A DNA stretch of 64,000 nucleotides, taken from CAMCTV01 sp964420985 (GTDB lineage: Bacteria > Bacteroidota > Bacteroidia > Flavobacteriales_D > Sanyastnellaceae). The stretch is from the NCBI GenBank assembly GCA_964420985.1, contig CAYQUT010000013.1:3824-67823 (forward strand), written 5' to 3'. The notes beneath the pieces are model-generated. The model made no database searches. It was not told the DNA's origin and saw nothing but the letters and a program-made list of their open reading frames with translations. The position numbers and the translations under genes are program-made. Of this stretch, positions 53,345-62,802 are shown piece by piece (positions within the stretch are counted from its first letter, which is position 1; each line of letters begins with the position of its first letter).

Positions 53345-54273
53345 GCGGTTTGCAATCTTTTAAGAACACCCTCCTTTAACGCGTACGGTGAACGATATAT
53401 TTCTTGAAATGGCTGCAGATCCAAAACCAATTTAATGAGATACATGGCAATGGGCATAAACTGAACCCGCAAATTGGGAATGGCTGGATGCTTCAAACGA
53501 TCCTCATAACTGGAGCCCATCATGAACATGTAAATGGATGCAAACGATGTTATGGGAATTTCTTGGGCTTGATGATGACTCCACACCTTATCCAACTTAT
53601 TTGTGTAATAATACAACTCTAACAACGTATCAAACGAACCACTCGCCCCCACAAGTCGATTACATGGAAATTTCACAAGAGCTTCTCTCAAAGTTCTTGT
53701 ATCGGCTTCAAAGATTTTTTTAATGGCATTCAATTCATTTTTTTGAGGTCTATCCATCATGGGGACTTGCTCAAAAATTCGGCTAATGCCCAATTGGGTA
53801 CTTTGCTTGAAAACTATACCGTCCTTGTTGGTAATGATAAACTCAGTACTTCCACCGCCAATATCCATCAAAAGGGTTGGCGTCTCATGAAGATCCATTG
53901 TTTGTTGCACACCTTCATAAATCAACTGTGCCTCCTCCTCTCCATCGATAACAGAAATATCCCATTGGGTGAGACGTTTGACATGGGACTGAAAAACATC
54001 TGTATTCTTAGCATCTCGCAGAGCCGAAGTGGCAAAGACATGAACATTAGTCACCTGATAGGCTTGAACAATCGAATGATAATAATGCAAAGCATCCAAG
54101 CCCTTGGCCATTCTAGAATGTGTAATTTGCTGACTCTCAAAACCACCTTCACCAATCTTAACAGGCCACTTATTGGAAAACAAAGTTTCCCAAGACCCAT
54201 TCTCTGATTGTTCCGCAATCAAAATATTAAAAGTATTTGTACCGCAATCTACGATTGCCATCCGCTCTCTCAT
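53341..54273 (-). CDS. Ppx/GppA family phosphatase
   Basis: The product is 310 residues (or 306 from the ATG at 54261). The ASKHA-fold markers are MAIVDCGTNTFNILIAE at the start and LLMDIGGGSTEFIIT at about 140-152. The family hydrolyses polyphosphate or pppGpp. The short, single-domain form lacks the extra C-terminal helical domain of E. coli Ppx, as common in Bacteroidota. It overlaps the TamB-like gene by ATGA and sits two bases from the ABC permease gene. Confidence 0.9.
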   Translation of the reverse strand: MRERMAIVDCGTNTFNILIAEQSENGSWETLFSNKWPVKIGEGGFESQQITHSRMAKGLDALHYYHSIVQAYQVTNVHVFATSALRDAKNTDVFQSHVKRLTQWDISVIDGEEEAQLIYEGVQQTMDLHETPTLLMDIGGGSTEFIITNKDGIVFKQSTQLGISRIFEQVPMMDRPQKNELNAIKKIFEADTRTLREALVKFPCNRLVGASGSFDTLLELYYYTNKLDKVWSHHQAQEIPITSFASIYMFMMGSSYEDRLKHPAIPNLRVQFMPIAMYLIKLVLDLQPFQEIYRSPYALKEGVLKRLQTA

Positions 54274-54275
54274 TC

Positions 54276-55628
54276 TCAGGGATTGTATTTAATCCATTTC
54301 CAAATTTCCTTGTAACTGGCTTTTTTTCCATACATCAGAATCCCAACACGATATATTCTGCCTGCCAAAGCGATAAAAGCAATGAAGGTTACAACTAAAA
54401 TTGCCATGGAAAGCACAATCATACCAACAGATGTTGAGGAGACAGTGGCCTTAACCATCATGACAACAGGAGACGTTAACGGAAATACCGAAAAGAAATT
54501 CCCAGCCCAACTTTCCGGGTTGTCTATCATCATAGCTGAAATAATGTAGCCAAAAACCAAAGGCAATGAAACAGGCGCCATGAATTGCTGAGTATCGGTC
54601 TCACTATCCACGGCAGCGCCAATGGCGGCAAAGAGACTGGCATATAAAAAATACCCACCGATAAAGTAAAACAAAAACAAGCCAATCATCAGCGACCAAT
54701 TAATTTGAAAGAACCAATTGATGGCCTGATTATTCATCAATTCATTCATCATAACGGCCTGGTCCATTCCGGTTTGCATTACCTGCGCATTTTCAACAAC
54801 TGACGCACCACTGGCGATGTTGGAGGCAAAAAATGACATTCCAACTGAGGAAACAACAAAGGATAAAAGTACCCACATTAAAAATTGCGTCAATCCCACT
54901 AGTCCTATTCCTATTACTTTTCCCATCATCAATTGAAAGGGCTTTACGGAACTGACAATCACCTCCACAATACGATTGGTCTTCTCTTCAATTACCCCGC
55001 GCATCACTTGCACCCCGTACATGAAAATGAACATGTAAATCAAGATAGCGAAAATGAAACCGATGAACGCCTTTTCTTGGGTTTTATCCTCTTGACCCAA
55101 ATTATCTACATTGATATCAGCGAAAGAAACCGAAACTTTTGCCCTTTTGTATTTCTCATAATCCAATTGCAGACTATCGATTACCCGGTGCTTTTCCAAT
55201 GAATTTTCTAAATCGTCACCCATCTTGCGCTGAACAAACTCCCCGGGGAATTTCTTGTAGAAGAAATTACATTTCCCATCATTGATGGTAGCCTCATCTA
55301 CTTCAAGCATCACCTGGTACTGACCTTCCTTAAAGGCCTCCGGTGGTACCGTTTTGTTTGAGAACGAGTACATCACTTTTTCAGAGTCTTTGAAGTGGTT
55401 AGCGAATCTGGGATAAACCGTGCCTGTTGTTGAGTCTTTCAAAGTAATCACTTCATAGGGGTCAACAATCAGCACTTGATAAACGGTATTATCATTCATC
55501 GTTACGGCGATGGCGCCAAACATCAAAGCAGCAAACAAAATGGGTCCAAGAAAAGTCATGATGATAAAACTCTTCTTCTTTACCCTACTCAGGTATTCTC
55601 GTTTAATGATCAATAAAATCTTATTCAT
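54276..55628 (-). CDS. ABC-2 type transporter permease (NatB-like)
   Basis: The product is 450 residues. The opening helix (KKSFIIMTFLGPILFAALMFGAI) is followed by a soluble domain of about 150 residues, then five or so helices; GVQVMRGVIEEKTNRIVEVIVSSVKPFQLMMGKVIG is the ABC-2 family hallmark. It forms an exporter with the ATPase in the next gene; eight bases overlap. The substrate is unknown; NatAB homologues export Na+. Confidence 0.92.
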   Translation of the reverse strand: MNKILLIIKREYLSRVKKKSFIIMTFLGPILFAALMFGAIAVTMNDNTVYQVLIVDPYEVITLKDSTTGTVYPRFANHFKDSEKVMYSFSNKTVPPEAFKEGQYQVMLEVDEATINDGKCNFFYKKFPGEFVQRKMGDDLENSLEKHRVIDSLQLDYEKYKRAKVSVSFADINVDNLGQEDKTQEKAFIGFIFAILIYMFIFMYGVQVMRGVIEEKTNRIVEVIVSSVKPFQLMMGKVIGIGLVGLTQFLMWVLLSFVVSSVGMSFFASNIASGASVVENAQVMQTGMDQAVMMNELMNNQAINWFFQINWSLMIGLFLFYFIGGYFLYASLFAAIGAAVDSETDTQQFMAPVSLPLVFGYIISAMMIDNPESWAGNFFSVFPLTSPVVMMVKATVSSTSVGMIVLSMAILVVTFIAFIALAGRIYRVGILMYGKKASYKEIWKWIKYNP

Positions 55629-56553
55629 GGGTCGGTTTATTTTGGGTAACAGCTTTGATAAAAATTTCGTTCATATTGGGGATGAGTTCGCGCGCAGACA
55701 CGATTTCCAATTGTGGCATCATAGCGGAAAGGAGATGATTGAGGTTCAATCCTGCGGTTATTCTAATCTTGGCAACATTGTATTCTGAAGCAACATGATT
55801 ATCGACCAATTCAAACTGATGTCCCATCAATATCCCCAGTTCCATTGCTGTCCCTTTGTAAGCCACTTCAAATAAATTTTCCTTAAATTTTGATTTCACC
55901 TCCCCCACAGGACCACTCAGCACAAGATGAGATTGATCAATCAATCCAATGTCGTCACACAATTCTTCCACACTTCCCATATCGTGAGTGGAGAGAATAA
56001 TGGTAGCTCCTTTGGACTTTAATCGCAGCATTTCTTCTTGAATAAGCTTGGCGTTAATGGGGTCAAAACCACTGAAAGGCTCATCCAAAATGAGCAGTTC
56101 GGGCTCATGCAAAATGGTGGTAATGAACTGAACTTTTTGCGCCATTCCTTTGGACAAATCCTCTATGGTTTTGTTCCACCAGGCCATGATGTCAAATCGC
56201 TCAAACCAATAGGTCAGCCGTTTCACCGCCTCTTGTTTTGAAAGACCTTTCAACTGCGCAAGGTAGATACATTGCTCGCCTACTTTCATTTTTTTATACA
56301 AACCTCGCTCTTCAGGCAAATAACCAATGTGCTCGATGTGATTGGGTTTTAGGGTTTCTCCCTTGAAAAGAACAATCCCTTCATCGGGTGCTGTGATTTG
56401 ATTGATGATTCTTATCAAGCTGGTCTTTCCCGCTCCGTTCGGTCCCAACAAACCATACACTGAACCCGACATCACTGATAAACTCACCGATGAGAGAGCC
56501 TTATGCTTTCCGTATGACTTTGAAACGCCTTGTATTTTCAATATTTCAGACAT
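55621..56553 (-). CDS. ABC transporter ATP-binding protein (NatA-like)
   Basis: The product is 310 residues. Walker A is GPNGAGKT at 37-44, the ABC signature is LSKGMAQKVQ (a Bacteroidota variant of LSGGQ), and Walker B is LLILDEPFSGFDP. A C-terminal extension of about 80 residues (LFEVAYKGTAMELGILM) is typical of the DrrA/NatA subgroup. It is the first gene of a four-gene unit with the permease, Ppx/GppA and TamB. A -7 box lies four bases before its ATG. Confidence 0.93.
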   Translation of the reverse strand: MSEILKIQGVSKSYGKHKALSSVSLSVMSGSVYGLLGPNGAGKTSLIRIINQITAPDEGIVLFKGETLKPNHIEHIGYLPEERGLYKKMKVGEQCIYLAQLKGLSKQEAVKRLTYWFERFDIMAWWNKTIEDLSKGMAQKVQFITTILHEPELLILDEPFSGFDPINAKLIQEEMLRLKSKGATIILSTHDMGSVEELCDDIGLIDQSHLVLSGPVGEVKSKFKENLFEVAYKGTAMELGILMGHQFELVDNHVASEYNVAKIRITAGLNLNHLLSAMMPQLEIVSARELIPNMNEIFIKAVTQNKPTHE

Positions 56554-56557
56554 AGAG

Positions 56558-56565
56558 CAAAGCTA
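56558..56565 (-). promoter_or_regulatory. -7 box of the ABC-ppx-tamB unit
   Basis: The minus strand reads TAGCTTTG, a perfect TAnnTTTG box, ending four bases before the ATG. Confidence 0.5.
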
Positions 56566-56629
56566 AAATGAATACCATTTTGCACACCACAAAAACTTAT
56601 AAAATTCTCGGAAAATCAAGACCCTTAAA

Positions 56630-56663
56630 TTGGCCAAAGTAGCGGTTGGTATCATTATATTTG
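56630..56663 (+). promoter_or_regulatory. Promoter of the nucleotide-sugar operon
   Basis: A perfect -7 box TATATTTG lies at 56656-56663, with TTG at 56630-56632 (spacer 23, slightly long). The ugd ATG is 25 bases downstream, giving a normal leader, unlike several other starts in the window. Confidence 0.6.
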
Positions 56664-56688
56664 TCGCTTACACTAAAAATTAAAGATT

Positions 56689-58002
56689 ATGAATATTGCG
56701 GTGGTAGGAACGGGTTATGTTGGACTTGTAACTGGTACTTGTTTTGCCGAAACGGGAAACAAAGTCATTTGTGTGGACATCAACGAGGACAAGGTAAATG
56801 CCATGAAGGCCGGAAAGATTCCCATTTACGAGCCCCATTTGGATGTTTTGTTTGAGCGCAATATTCGTGAAGGTCGTTTAAAATTCACTACGAATTTGAA
56901 CGAAGCTGTTGAACAAGCGCAAATCATTTTCTTGGCTCTGCCCACACCTCCTGGAGAGGATGGAAGTGCCGATTTAAGTTATGTGCTAAAAGTGGCTGAC
57001 GATTTGGGTTGGATCATCAAAGATTACAAAGTCATTGTGGACAAATCAACCGTACCCGTGGGAACAGCAGAAAAAGTAAGAGAAGCCGTGGCACGCAAAG
57101 CGCAAGTTCCTTTTGATATCGTGAGCAATCCAGAGTTTTTGAGAGAAGGGTTTGCAGTGGATGATTTTATGAAACCCGATCGTGTGGTGGTAGGAACATC
57201 AAGTGATCGCGCCAAGAAAGTAATGGATGAGTTGTACAAGCCTTTCATTCGTCAAGGAAATCCACTCATCTTCATGGATGAGCGCAGCGCTGAACTGACC
57301 AAGTATGCGGCCAATGCCTTTTTGGCCACAAAGATTTCTTTCATGAATGAGATTGCCAATTTTTGTGAGAAGGTGGGTGCTGATGTAGATATGGTGCGCT
57401 TGGGTATTGGCACTGATGAACGCATCGGTAAAAGATTTTTATTTCCTGGTATCGGTTACGGCGGATCATGCTTTCCCAAAGATGTGCAGGCCTTGGCCAA
57501 AAGCGGGGTTGAAAATGGGTATGAGTTTCGCATTCTAAAAAGTGTCATGAAAGTCAATGACCGTCAAAAGACAACATTGCTTTCTCCCATCATGGATCAC
57601 TTTGGGCAACAGTTGACCAAAAAGAAAATTGCGATTTGGGGATTGGCCTTTAAACCTGACACGGATGATATCCGTGAGGCACCAGCACTCTATATGATTG
57701 AGCACCTTTTGGAGGCCGGAGCAGACATCATTGCCTATGACCCAGAGGCCATGGAAAATGTACAAAAGCAAAAAAACTATCCCATTCAATATTCGCAGGA
57801 TCAATATTCTTTGTTGGAAGATGCCGATGCACTTTTGATTTGCACCGAGTGGGGAATGTTTAGGAATCCTGATTTTGAATTGATGAAAAAGTCAATGAAA
57901 TCACCCGTCATATTTGATGGTCGCAATTTGTATGAGGTAGGAAAAATGAAGGAAACCGGTTGGAATTATTATAGCATCGGTCGTCAAGCAATACAACAAT
58001 AA
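56689..58002 (+). CDS. ugd: UDP-glucose 6-dehydrogenase
   Basis: The product is 437 residues. The NAD-binding start is MNIAVVGTGYVGLVTGTCFAE. The catalytic Cys261 is in GYGGSCFPKDVQAL, with TKYAANAFLATKISFMNEIA before it and the C-terminal domain WGLAFKPDTDDIREAPAL. It oxidises UDP-glucose twice to UDP-glucuronate. The next gene likely decarboxylates that product to UDP-xylose, so the two make a short pathway. The stop is one base before the next ATG. Confidence 0.95.
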   Translation: MNIAVVGTGYVGLVTGTCFAETGNKVICVDINEDKVNAMKAGKIPIYEPHLDVLFERNIREGRLKFTTNLNEAVEQAQIIFLALPTPPGEDGSADLSYVLKVADDLGWIIKDYKVIVDKSTVPVGTAEKVREAVARKAQVPFDIVSNPEFLREGFAVDDFMKPDRVVVGTSSDRAKKVMDELYKPFIRQGNPLIFMDERSAELTKYAANAFLATKISFMNEIANFCEKVGADVDMVRLGIGTDERIGKRFLFPGIGYGGSCFPKDVQALAKSGVENGYEFRILKSVMKVNDRQKTTLLSPIMDHFGQQLTKKKIAIWGLAFKPDTDDIREAPALYMIEHLLEAGADIIAYDPEAMENVQKQKNYPIQYSQDQYSLLEDADALLICTEWGMFRNPDFELMKKSMKSPVIFDGRNLYEVGKMKETGWNYYSIGRQAIQQ

Positions 58003-58003
58003 A

Positions 58004-58990
58004 ATGGCTAGAGTACTGATTACAGGGGCTGCCGGCTTCTTGGGTTCGCATTTGTGCGATCGTTTCATCAAAGAGGGATTTGATGTTGTTGGAATGGACA
58101 ATTTAATTACCGGTGATTTGAAAAATATCGCACACCTTTTTCCATTGCCTCAATTTGAATTCTATAACCATGATGTCTCCAAGTACATCCACGTACCAGG
58201 AGAATTGGATTACATACTGCACTTTGCTTCGCCTGCCTCACCCATTGATTATCTCAAAATACCCATTCAAACGTTGAAAGTAGGATCACTGGGAACGCAC
58301 AATTGTTTGGGGTTGGCCAAAGAGAAAAAAGCAAGAATCATTGTTGCCAGCACCAGCGAAGTTTACGGCGACCCCCATGTTCATCCACAAGTAGAGAGCT
58401 ATTGGGGAAATGTAAATCCAGTGGGGCCACGCGGTGTATACGATGAAGCCAAACGTTTTCAAGAGGCCATCACCATGGCCTATCACACCTTTCATGGAGT
58501 AGAAACGCGAATTGTCCGAATATTCAACACCTATGGACCAAGAATGCGACTCAATGACGGCCGTGTATTGCCCGCCTTTATAGGTCAAGCATTACGCGGT
58601 GAGGATTTGACCATCTTTGGTGATGGTTCTCAAACCCGCAGTTTCTGTTATGTTGATGATTTGGTGGAAGGCATTTACAGATTGTTAATGAGCGATTACG
58701 CGCATCCCGTAAATGTTGGAAATCCAGACGAAATTACCATTAAGGATTTTGCAGAGGAAATCATCAAGCTCACCCAAACCAACCAAAAGGTGGTATACAA
58801 GGAATTGCCGACGGATGACCCCAAGCAACGGAGACCGGATATTACTCTCGCCCGTGAAATTTTGGGTTGGGAACCAAAAGTGCATCGCAGTGAAGGTTTA
58901 AAAATCACTTATGATTATTTCAAAACCTTGTCATTGGATGATTTAAATAAAATAGAACACAAGAACTTTGAACTCTACAACCGAAAATAA
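58004..58990 (+). CDS. UDP-glucuronate decarboxylase (UXS)-like SDR enzyme
   Basis: The product is 328 residues. The NAD loop is GAAGFLGSHL; the catalytic set is ASTSEVYGDP (Thr117, Glu119) and the Tyr146-Lys150 pair in GPRGVYDEAKR, the UXS signature. The C-terminal RRPDITLAREILGWEPKV is shared with extended SDRs. UXS turns UDP-glucuronate, made by the previous gene, into UDP-xylose. A role in a UDP-GlcA epimerase line is a less likely reading. One base overlaps the next gene. Confidence 0.9.
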   Translation: MARVLITGAAGFLGSHLCDRFIKEGFDVVGMDNLITGDLKNIAHLFPLPQFEFYNHDVSKYIHVPGELDYILHFASPASPIDYLKIPIQTLKVGSLGTHNCLGLAKEKKARIIVASTSEVYGDPHVHPQVESYWGNVNPVGPRGVYDEAKRFQEAITMAYHTFHGVETRIVRIFNTYGPRMRLNDGRVLPAFIGQALRGEDLTIFGDGSQTRSFCYVDDLVEGIYRLLMSDYAHPVNVGNPDEITIKDFAEEIIKLTQTNQKVVYKELPTDDPKQRRPDITLAREILGWEPKVHRSEGLKITYDYFKTLSLDDLNKIEHKNFELYNRK

Positions 58991-59562
58991 TGGGATTCTT
59001 TGCACATGAAACAGCGGTAATAGATGATGGTTGCTCAATTGGAGAAGGAACCAAAATTTGGCACTTTTCTCACATCATGCCCAATTGTACCATAGGTGAA
59101 CGTTGTAATATTGGACAAAATGTGGTGATAAGCCCAGATGTCATTTTGGGAAACAATGTCAAAGTTCAAAACAACGTTAGTTTATATACCGGGGTTATTT
59201 GTGAAGACGATGTATTTCTTGGTCCTTCATGCGTTTTTACCAATGTCATCAATCCTCGCAGTGCAGTTGTTCGAAAAGATGAATACCGAAAATCCATCAT
59301 TCGAAAAGGTGTTTCCATCGGTGCAAACGCTACCATCGTTTGCGGATATGAAATTGGTGAATATGCTTTTATAGGTGCTGGGGCGGTCATTACCAAGCCT
59401 GTAAAGGCCTATGCCTTAATGATTGGCAATCCTGCTCGACACAAAGGATGGATGTCCAAGGCTGGACACAAATTATTCTTTGATCAAAATGGAATCGCTA
59501 TTTGCTCAGAGACCCAAGAGAAATACCAATTAGAAAATGAAAATGTAATTTGTTTAGGATAA
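58990..59562 (+). CDS. Hexapeptide-repeat N-acetyltransferase (WbpD/WlbB-like)
   Basis: The product is 190 residues. Left-handed beta-helix hexapeptides run through about 10-140 (IGEGTKIWHFSHI, IGERCNIGQNVVI, GVSIGANATIVCGYEIGEYAFIGAGAVI). PARHKGWMSKAGHKL is the family C-terminal motif. WbpD-type enzymes acetylate the 3-amino group of UDP-2-acetamido-3-amino-hexuronate. The partner oxidoreductase and aminotransferase (WbpB, WbpE) are not in this window. It is four bases ahead of the next dehydrogenase. Confidence 0.88.
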   Translation: MGFFAHETAVIDDGCSIGEGTKIWHFSHIMPNCTIGERCNIGQNVVISPDVILGNNVKVQNNVSLYTGVICEDDVFLGPSCVFTNVINPRSAVVRKDEYRKSIIRKGVSIGANATIVCGYEIGEYAFIGAGAVITKPVKAYALMIGNPARHKGWMSKAGHKLFFDQNGIAICSETQEKYQLENENVICLG

Positions 59563-59565
59563 AAG

Positions 59566-60864
59566 ATGATATACCAAGACTTAATTGAAAAGAAAAAAAG
59601 CCTTTGTGTAGTTGGACTAGGCTATGTAGGGCTTCCCATTGCCTTAGAATTTGCAAAAAATCTAAAAGTGGTTGGATTTGACATCAATCCAGAAAGGGTG
59701 AGCATGATGCAAAACAACATTGACCCATCCAATGAATTGCCCAGCTCTGCATTTGAAGGTTGCGACATCACCTTTACCCACAAAGTGGAAGATTTGGCGG
59801 AAGTGGGTTTCTTTATTGTGGCTGTTCCTACGCCAATCAATAATATGAATCTCCCTGATTTGGGCCCTGTTATCAGTGCATCAAGAACCGTCGGTAAGGT
59901 TCTAAAAAAAGGAGATTATGTGGTGTATGAAAGCACCGTATATCCAGGTTGCACAGAGGATGATTGTGTTCCTGTTTTAGAGGAAATCAGTGGCCTTAAA
60001 ATGGGATCAGATTTCAAGGTAGGATATTCCCCTGAACGTATCAATCCAGGTGATAAAGTCAATACTTTGCGCAGTATCATCAAAATTGTTTCTGGTTGCG
60101 ATGAAGAAAGCTTGAATGAAATTGACAAGGTTTATTCTGTTGTTATTGATGCTGGTTTACATAGAGCTGCAAGTATCAAGGTTGCTGAGGCTGCCAAAAT
60201 CATTGAAAATACCCAACGTGATGTCAACATTGCTTTGATCAATGAGCTGTCTTTGATCTTTAATAAAATGGGATTGAACACCTACGACGTCCTAGAAGCC
60301 GCAGGGACCAAATGGAATTTCTTGAAATTTCAACCTGGATTGGTAGGAGGACATTGCATAGGAGTGGATCCCTATTACCTGGTATACAAGGCAAAGAAAA
60401 TGGGCTATTTTTCCAAAGTTATTTCCTCAGCGCGCTATGTCAACGATTCCATGGGAGCTTACGTAGGTAAGCAAACCGTAAAGAAGATTATGGAAATGGG
60501 GAAAAACGCCCTTGAATCCAAAGTATTGGTCATGGGAGCAACATTCAAAGAAAATGTGAGTGACATTCGAAACTCCAAAGTCATTGACATCATCCGAGAA
60601 TTAGAAAGTTTCTCTGTTCAAGTAGACATAGTAGATCCGCATGCAGACAGCGATGAGCTGCACCATGAGTATGGATTTTCTTTGGTTCCCTCAGCTTCGC
60701 CCAATACTTATGAGGCCATCATCATTGCCGTGGCACACAATGAATACCTTCATTTGGACGAACAATACCTGACCTCTCTTTTGAAAGATGGACACGGTGT
60801 TTTGGTGGATATCAAGGGGACCTACCGTTCTAAAATCAAAAACCTCCACTATTGGAGTTTGTAA
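59566..60864 (+). CDS. Nucleotide-sugar dehydrogenase (TviB/WbpO-like)
   Basis: The product is 432 residues. The NAD motif is VVGLGYVGLPIALEFA; STVYPGCTEDDCVPVLEE and GYSPERINPGD are TviB/WbpO marks; catalytic Cys264 is in LVGGHCIGVDPYYL. This branch oxidises UDP-GlcNAc or UDP-GalNAc to the uronic acid, as opposed to Ugd for UDP-glucose. With the WbpD-like acetyltransferase it points to a 2,3-diamino-uronic acid in the surface polysaccharide. Confidence 0.92.
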   Translation: MIYQDLIEKKKSLCVVGLGYVGLPIALEFAKNLKVVGFDINPERVSMMQNNIDPSNELPSSAFEGCDITFTHKVEDLAEVGFFIVAVPTPINNMNLPDLGPVISASRTVGKVLKKGDYVVYESTVYPGCTEDDCVPVLEEISGLKMGSDFKVGYSPERINPGDKVNTLRSIIKIVSGCDEESLNEIDKVYSVVIDAGLHRAASIKVAEAAKIIENTQRDVNIALINELSLIFNKMGLNTYDVLEAAGTKWNFLKFQPGLVGGHCIGVDPYYLVYKAKKMGYFSKVISSARYVNDSMGAYVGKQTVKKIMEMGKNALESKVLVMGATFKENVSDIRNSKVIDIIRELESFSVQVDIVDPHADSDELHHEYGFSLVPSASPNTYEAIIIAVAHNEYLHLDEQYLTSLLKDGHGVLVDIKGTYRSKIKNLHYWSL

Positions 60865-60897
60865 AATAGGACAACCGAATTTTATTTCAAATCATTC

Positions 60898-62799
60898 ATG
60901 AAAAAATCAATCATAGCCCTGTTCACTTTCTGTATTCAGGGCTTTTTCTTGATGGCACAACCCGTTCAGCATGATTACTCCGTTCAACAACAATTGAACG
61001 GTATCGACATCATTGCTGATAAGCGAACACCTCAGTCTCCTTTGATGAACAGCGGTGTTCAAATCATCTCGGCCAAAGAGATTCAAAAATTACCCGTCAG
61101 AAATGTAACTGAAGCCTTGATGTTCCTTAGCGGTGTTGATGTCAGAAGCCGAAATCCTTTTGCGCAATCTGACATTAGCTTAATGGGTTCTTCGTATGAC
61201 CAGATACTTGTATTGATTGATGGAATTCCGATGCGTGACCCGCAAACTGGACACCACCAAATGAACCTTCCCATTGATCTCAATCAAGTGGAACGCATTG
61301 AGGTTTTTAAGGGTTCTGCTGCCCGAATGTTCGGAGCGGGTGCCTTAGCGGGTGCCATCAATATTGTTACCAAAGCCCCGGGCAGTCAAAAGCTCAATGT
61401 GCTTTCTTATTGGGGGACCAATGGCGAGAAGGACACCACAACCGGTGAAGCGTATACCCAAAATGTTCAGCAAATCTCCCTTGGATTTGTCAAAGAAAGA
61501 TCAGGACACACCATACAATTGAGACGATTGTTCACCAATGGATACCAATATAACTCAGGAGTTGAACAACAGAACATCTTCACCAATAGTAGCTTTGTAC
61601 TAAAAAACAACCATAAAATCCAATGGATTAATGGCCTGTTCAACAATAGTTTTGGAGCAAAAGATTTTTATGCATCTCCTTCCGATACCGAAGCCTTTGA
61701 ACAAGTGAAAACACTTTTTAGTGGTGTCAATGGCGATTTCAGATGGAAAAGATGGCGCGTTGTTCCTAGGGTGTATCACCGGTACAATGAAGACCATTAC
61801 GTCTTTATCAAAGACAAACCCACTGTCTATCAAAATTTTCACTTTGGAACCACCAGTGGGGCAGAATTGCATTTGTCCAAAGTGAATAAATGGGGATTGA
61901 TAGCAATGGGTGGAGAAACCCGCATGGATTGGTTGGCCAGCAACAATCTGGGCAAACACCAAAGACAACTCTACAGTAGTTATATTGAACAGCGGTTCAA
62001 ACCTTGGAGTCATTTCAACGTCACTGTAGGTAGCAATTTTCAATACACGGTTTTGAGTGACGAAACGCAGTCCAACAATCAAGGATGGCGGGCCTACCCT
62101 ACTGTTGACATCAATTACCAAACGGAAAATGGACAAGTATACCTTCACTCAGGAAAAGGTTCTCGTTTGCCCACCTTCACGGATTGGTATTACAAAGATT
62201 CCCGTAATCAAGGGAATCCCTTGTTGGTGGCAGAAGATGGATTTACTGCCGAGACAGGGTTCCTTTATAAGACCCATTCATTCAACATCCAAGGATGCTA
62301 TTACTTCAGAAAAGTAAATAATCAAATTGATTACATCCTAACAACGTTATCTGATTTATCCGAGAAATGGGTTCCCATGAATATCGGCATTTCTAATTTT
62401 ACTGGTTTTGATTTTGTTGGACAATGGAACAATACATTTGATGCAAAACGCTGGATTTATTTCCAAGGAGCTGGTATCAAAGCCACACTCCTTAGCTCCA
62501 TGATGGATTCTAAAGGATTGCCTTCAAGATATGCTGCTGAACATTTGACCCAACAATTCATTGGACAATTGTCCGTTGGGCACAAAGGAAAAGTTCAACA
62601 TCAAATTTCTGCAAGACACTTCCAAAGGATGGGACAAAGTAATTATACAACCGTTGTGGATTGGCGAACCCAGGTGAATCTAGACAAAGTGAATGTATTC
62701 TTTGACATCAACAATTTAAACAATCAGCAATACATCGTATCTGGATTTGTTCAACAACCCAGAAGATGGTTTAACCTTGGTATTCAATTTCAAATGTAA
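60898..62799 (+). CDS. TonB-dependent outer-membrane receptor
   Basis: The product is 633 residues with a signal peptide (MKKSIIALFTFCIQGFFLMAQ). The plug domain is at about 30-160: SGVQIISAKEIQKLPVRNVTEALMFLSGVDVRSRN, ILVLIDGIPMRDPQTGHHQM, IERIEVFKGSAARMFGAGALAGAINIVTK. A 22-strand-type barrel follows and ends in PRRWFNLGIQFQM. It has no CarboxypepD domain. The size and plug resemble siderophore/vitamin B12 receptors (BtuB-like). Its place between sugar genes is odd, and no transport partner is nearby. Confidence 0.9.
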   Translation: MKKSIIALFTFCIQGFFLMAQPVQHDYSVQQQLNGIDIIADKRTPQSPLMNSGVQIISAKEIQKLPVRNVTEALMFLSGVDVRSRNPFAQSDISLMGSSYDQILVLIDGIPMRDPQTGHHQMNLPIDLNQVERIEVFKGSAARMFGAGALAGAINIVTKAPGSQKLNVLSYWGTNGEKDTTTGEAYTQNVQQISLGFVKERSGHTIQLRRLFTNGYQYNSGVEQQNIFTNSSFVLKNNHKIQWINGLFNNSFGAKDFYASPSDTEAFEQVKTLFSGVNGDFRWKRWRVVPRVYHRYNEDHYVFIKDKPTVYQNFHFGTTSGAELHLSKVNKWGLIAMGGETRMDWLASNNLGKHQRQLYSSYIEQRFKPWSHFNVTVGSNFQYTVLSDETQSNNQGWRAYPTVDINYQTENGQVYLHSGKGSRLPTFTDWYYKDSRNQGNPLLVAEDGFTAETGFLYKTHSFNIQGCYYFRKVNNQIDYILTTLSDLSEKWVPMNIGISNFTGFDFVGQWNNTFDAKRWIYFQGAGIKATLLSSMMDSKGLPSRYAAEHLTQQFIGQLSVGHKGKVQHQISARHFQRMGQSNYTTVVDWRTQVNLDKVNVFFDINNLNNQQYIVSGFVQQPRRWFNLGIQFQM

Positions 62800-62802
62800 A
62801 CT

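Noticed and set aside
61600..62148. 182-codon frame antisense to the TonB receptor
   Set aside because: A shadow; the sense strand carries clear plug and barrel sequence.
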